64,000 nucleotides of DNA from positions 38,513,253-38,577,252 of the forward strand of contig OU452199.1 of NCBI GenBank assembly GCA_911728435.2, given 5' to 3'. The stretch is from Apoderus coryli. Taxonomy: Eukaryota > Arthropoda > Insecta > Coleoptera > Attelabidae. A program made the position numbers and the translations under genes. Below, one piece after another: positions 60,669-64,000 of this stretch; positions within the stretch are counted from its first letter, which is position 1, and each line of letters opens with the position of its first letter. A model generated the notes under the pieces. The model was not told the origin of the DNA. It did not search any database and worked only from the letters and a program-made list of their open reading frames with translations.

Positions 60669-61191
60669 AGACGTTTCAACTAAACTGGTTCACCTTCATA
60701 CCCAGAATTGGTGTTGATGGATCTTGACGTTTGATGTATCAAAATGTTCGTCTGGACAAGAGCTTTGAAAAAATTGTCGGCTGAAAATTGTGATCAGATT
60801 TACAAAAATCAAGATGGCAGATCCAAGATGGCGGAAAAATTTGCAAATATTTACCACCATCTTGAGTTTTGCAAATCCAACACTGGATTCATTAACAGTA
60901 ACCCCATGTACGCTAAATTTGGGAAGAATCGATTGAATTATGTCCGTCATCTTCGATTCGATCTTGTATTTTGTAAATGCGATTCCGGATTCGTGATTAG
61001 CGTATAAATCAGTTGATTTTCTAAAAATCGTCCTCCATATTGAATTTTCGACCTCCACATTAGAACCGCCATGTTGGATTTGTTCAGCTTTTAAAACGTG
61101 TTCTTCAGCTACAAGCTTTTTTGCCCGTGCACTCATCGAGATCCATGAACACCAATTTTGGTATGAAGGTGATCCGGTTTACATGAAACGT
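60669..61191. mobile_element. MITE-like palindrome, about 520 bp
   Basis: The left end has GACGTTTCA, GGTTCACCTTCATACC, ATTGGTGTT and ATGGATCT. The same order appears inverted at the right end. The 146-residue minus ORF inside spans repeated AAGATGGCGGA-like words and is not a credible gene. Confidence 0.75.
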
Positions 61192-62089
61192 CCCTAATAT
61201 ACAAGGTGTTTCTCAATTGATGCGAAATATTTTAAATGGTGATTTTTCGGCAAAAATAAAGAGGGTTTTTTTTTGAATATCAAAATTTTGAATCATAACA
61301 TTTTTCTCGCATTAATTGATATAAATTTATTATTTCCAATAAGTACATCAAATTATACGTCAATATAATCATGCTGTAAATTTAAGCCTTGATTCTAAAA
61401 CAAAAAGCAATTTTGACAACATGGGAAATACAATTTTTTTTAATTAATTGGTATTTTTCATTAAAAATAGAACTGAGTTTCATTAAAACAGCACAACACA
61501 AAATTAAACAAAAATTTTTCAACTAGTACGGTGGATAATATAAAATTTGAAACAATAATTTTAAATATAACAGTAATTTTTGTCTAATTTGGGTCATAAA
61601 AATCGTTAGCCAAATGTATTAAAATGGATGAATGTTGAAGACATTGAAAGTTATCTGACGTAGCAATCAACTTTGATTTAGAAAGGATCGCATCGTACTT
61701 TAATTCAGTAAATTCTTCATTATGACGATTGAACTTATGGGTGAAATAGAAATAGGTATGAGCTACAATAGACCCTCGGTGGTCGCAGTGGAGGGTCTGG
61801 TGCAGACCCACTAATTTTGAACCTATCTACCTATCCAACGTCGCTCTATCGGGGCAAGTTTCACCTTTTATCCCGTATTCTACCGCCACTGGAGTAACAT
61901 TTTCTTACTTCTTGTGAATTATCTGTTCATTTTTTGTTAAAAAATGACAACAGTTTGCCTCTAACCAAATTTGCTTCCAAAATCAGTTGTTGTGGTCAAA
62001 AACATTGATGCCATGCAAAATCGTCCACGCAAGATTTAATTAAATTGTTGTTGTAATCAGAATTTTAATTTTTGTTCCGACAGAAAATT
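61192..62089. other. Unassigned stretch
   Basis: A transposon-end-like ACAAGGTGTTTCTC lies near 61200. A 75-residue minus ORF (61584-61811) has no recognisable domain. Confidence 0.3.
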
Positions 62090-62340
62090 CATATTTACTT
62101 TTCTGGTTATAGCCAAAGAACATGGTTTCAGCAAGACGAAGCCATGGCACACACGGCCAATGCGTTTCTACTGCGAGTTCGTAAGCCCTGGAGAAGTATA
62201 AATTTCTTCGTATAGGGATAACTCAAATCTAAAGTGTATGCCAACAATCCGACTTCTCTGATACAATAACGAAATGGCAGCCATCTCAGACACTACATGC
62301 TGAGCCGTCATAAAAGCGTGCTGAATTGCCTTTAAATGAT
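62090..62340 (+). pseudogene. Transposase fragment (mariner-like, second-Asp block)
   Basis: The plus strand reads WFQQDEAMAHTANAF, then LKSKVYANNPTSL in another frame. This matches the WFQQDGATAHTA and LKSKVY blocks of insect mariner-like transposases, with the intervening part deleted. Confidence 0.7.
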
Positions 62341-63096
62341 ATTATTTGTAAGAAGTAAATTCCTAAATTGTATATCTTAAGTAGAGATTTTTATCGATAG
62401 ACGTCAAAATATTATGACTCTACACAATCAAACCAATTTCAAATAATACTCTGTCACACTGTATACTCGCTCAAAGTCGAATGTACAATAAACCGAAATC
62501 AATTTAATTTACTTCAAATCGCTGCACCTGTTTTGCTTTATCTGTTTCTGATTTTATAGACCTGCCATTTATTTTATTTTGTTTCCACTATAGAAAACAA
62601 CAAAATTAACATCGCCAAATTAACAAATATTTTCGTAACTTAAACCAACAAAGAACATAGTGTCCCGGTCTGTTTTCTCTTATTAGTTTCAATGGTTTTA
62701 ATATTATCCACCTACGATATACGAGTACTTCGCTATTCTAACATCTTATTACCTAGACACAATTTTCATGTTCCATTTAATGGTAGTAGAGAATATGATG
62801 TACAAACGGCACAGAGAAAAGGCTGGTTATATGAAGTAATATGTTAACGCAGTTAAAAACATCAAAGAACCTACAATTTCACATCAAAATCTGATTATGT
62901 CGAGAGTGCTTAGACATTTCGCTGGGTATAGACATGGAGGGTTGAGATTTTAAAACATTAATTTTACTTTTTTATATTACAAAAGAAGACAAAGAATAAA
63001 CTATGGAGCGTGAAATTTACTGTGATAACCTTGAAATGAAATCTTGAAGCATATCTTATGGGTCAAAACTGAGAGTGAAACAATATTTACCGAAGT

Positions 63097-63330
63097 TTAT
63101 AATAAATATTTTAGGATACGATACTTTAACGCTGGTTGTAAATCAGGAAAAATTTCATTAAACTTGCTACATGTTCTCTCTATAATTTTGTCACCTAGCC
63201 CATACATAATAAACAAGTTTATTAAAACTGCATTTGGATAATAATTTTCACAACACTTTCTGATTTTTTGCTGGTACGCAATAAACATATCCCTAGCATG
63301 TATAGCAACTTCATCAAACACTTCTATGAC
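63097..63330 (-). other. Exon-like ORF of unknown identity
   Basis: Acceptor-like CCTTAG at 63331-63336 precedes an open frame to TAA at 63097: VIEVFDEVAIHARDMFIAYQ, then KIRKCCENYYPNAVLINLF, GDKIIERTCSKFNEIFPD and a basic end. Residue mix and periodicity look like a folded helical protein rather than AT-rich noise. A possible 33-bp preceding exon lies at 63416-63448. I cannot name a family, and it may be a captured or decayed gene. Confidence 0.35.
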
Positions 63331-63448
63331 CTAAGGTTATTCCGAATTTTTAGGGATTATCTTAAATGAATAATACGTATAGTTATTGATTGCATAGTTT
63401 GAGGAACAATCTCACCTGGTCAAGAAAGAAAAATCTGATTTCAACGCA

Positions 63449-64000
63449 CTATATTAGAGCACCGATATGAAAAATATGTTTCTTTATCAGAAACATATAT
63501 GAACAAAAAATAGATAGAAAACTGTAATAGAAAAACATTTTAATTTAAGAATATAATCAGAAAATAATATGCAAGTTTTCTGATAGTTTTCAACTGCTTT
63601 TTGTGACAATTAAATGTGTATGTGGTTGGCCTACATTGATAACAAACATGACTTACCACTCCCTAGTTAGCATCAACAATAACGAAACTGAGTCTTAGAT
63701 CATTCAAATTCTATATTAAAATCACTACTACAGAAATTTTAGGCATTTCAACACTAGAAAACTATTTTCCTGTCAAGCGAACAACTTTTATCTGTTGAGT
63801 TGGTTATTTTGGAAGGTATCAATCAAAATCGGTAAGTAATTTCTGCCTTGTAAGAAATATAATTTATATTTCGTAAAAGTGTCCGAACCACAAATCAAAG
63901 AAATCCATTGCTAGCTAGAAATTTGTGTTTGGTGTTTGTTTATTTTGTCAAAAGTTTCAAAGTATCTTTTTCTGATATTTTTTTTCTAAAAACAACCACA
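63449..64000. other. Window end, no recognised features
   Basis: AT-rich, no supported gene; probably still intron of CRTC or spacer. Confidence 0.3.

Noticed and set aside
60696..61136. 146-residue minus ORF
   Set aside because: It lies wholly inside a palindromic MITE made of repeated AAGATGGCGG-like words.

Overview
The window is AT-rich nuclear DNA of an insect. Genes have short GT-AG introns, and introns and spacers are packed with Tc1/mariner relics, MITEs, foldback elements, LINE and SINE remnants and Penelope-like ribozyme motifs. The order cannot be fixed from the sequence alone.

Positions 1-42970 hold one giant plus-strand gene that enters from the left edge. Its seven visible exons join in frame to at least 3836 residues. 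A Ser/Thr/Asp-rich part (1-2521) leads into a Cys motif, CICELCTCG, which is completed across a 30.4 kb intron by RHTCPH at 32911. This is the signature I know from the start of SAXO/FAM154 microtubule proteins. About 2500 residues of tandem DNLRPEG repeats follow. Two exons are exactly one 87-nt repeat each, and the last exon carries 522-nt higher-order repeats.

The 30.4 kb intron (2522-32910) is a nest of mobile DNA. It holds a DD41D mariner (8360-10616), a satellite-like array with a 544-bp period, a LINE tail, mariner relics, foldback elements, and an apparently intact transposon (about 29311-31796) with a spliced 591-residue product and repeated subterminal motifs.

44838-48077 is a three-exon plus-strand gene for a predicted secreted, very charged 858-residue protein with many furin-like sites. 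A decayed tRNA-like sequence lies upstream of it. Downstream, 49331-49369 (minus) has a complete hammerhead ribozyme core of the Penelope type.

55581-57435 (minus) holds the last two coding exons of a CREB-regulated transcription coactivator (CRTC/TORC). Their intron contains a LINE RNase H remnant and a mariner remnant. 57436-64000 is mostly repeats, including a SINE-like insert with 13-bp target duplications lying inside a hammerhead-like sequence, and one unassigned exon-like ORF near 63.1-63.3 kb.
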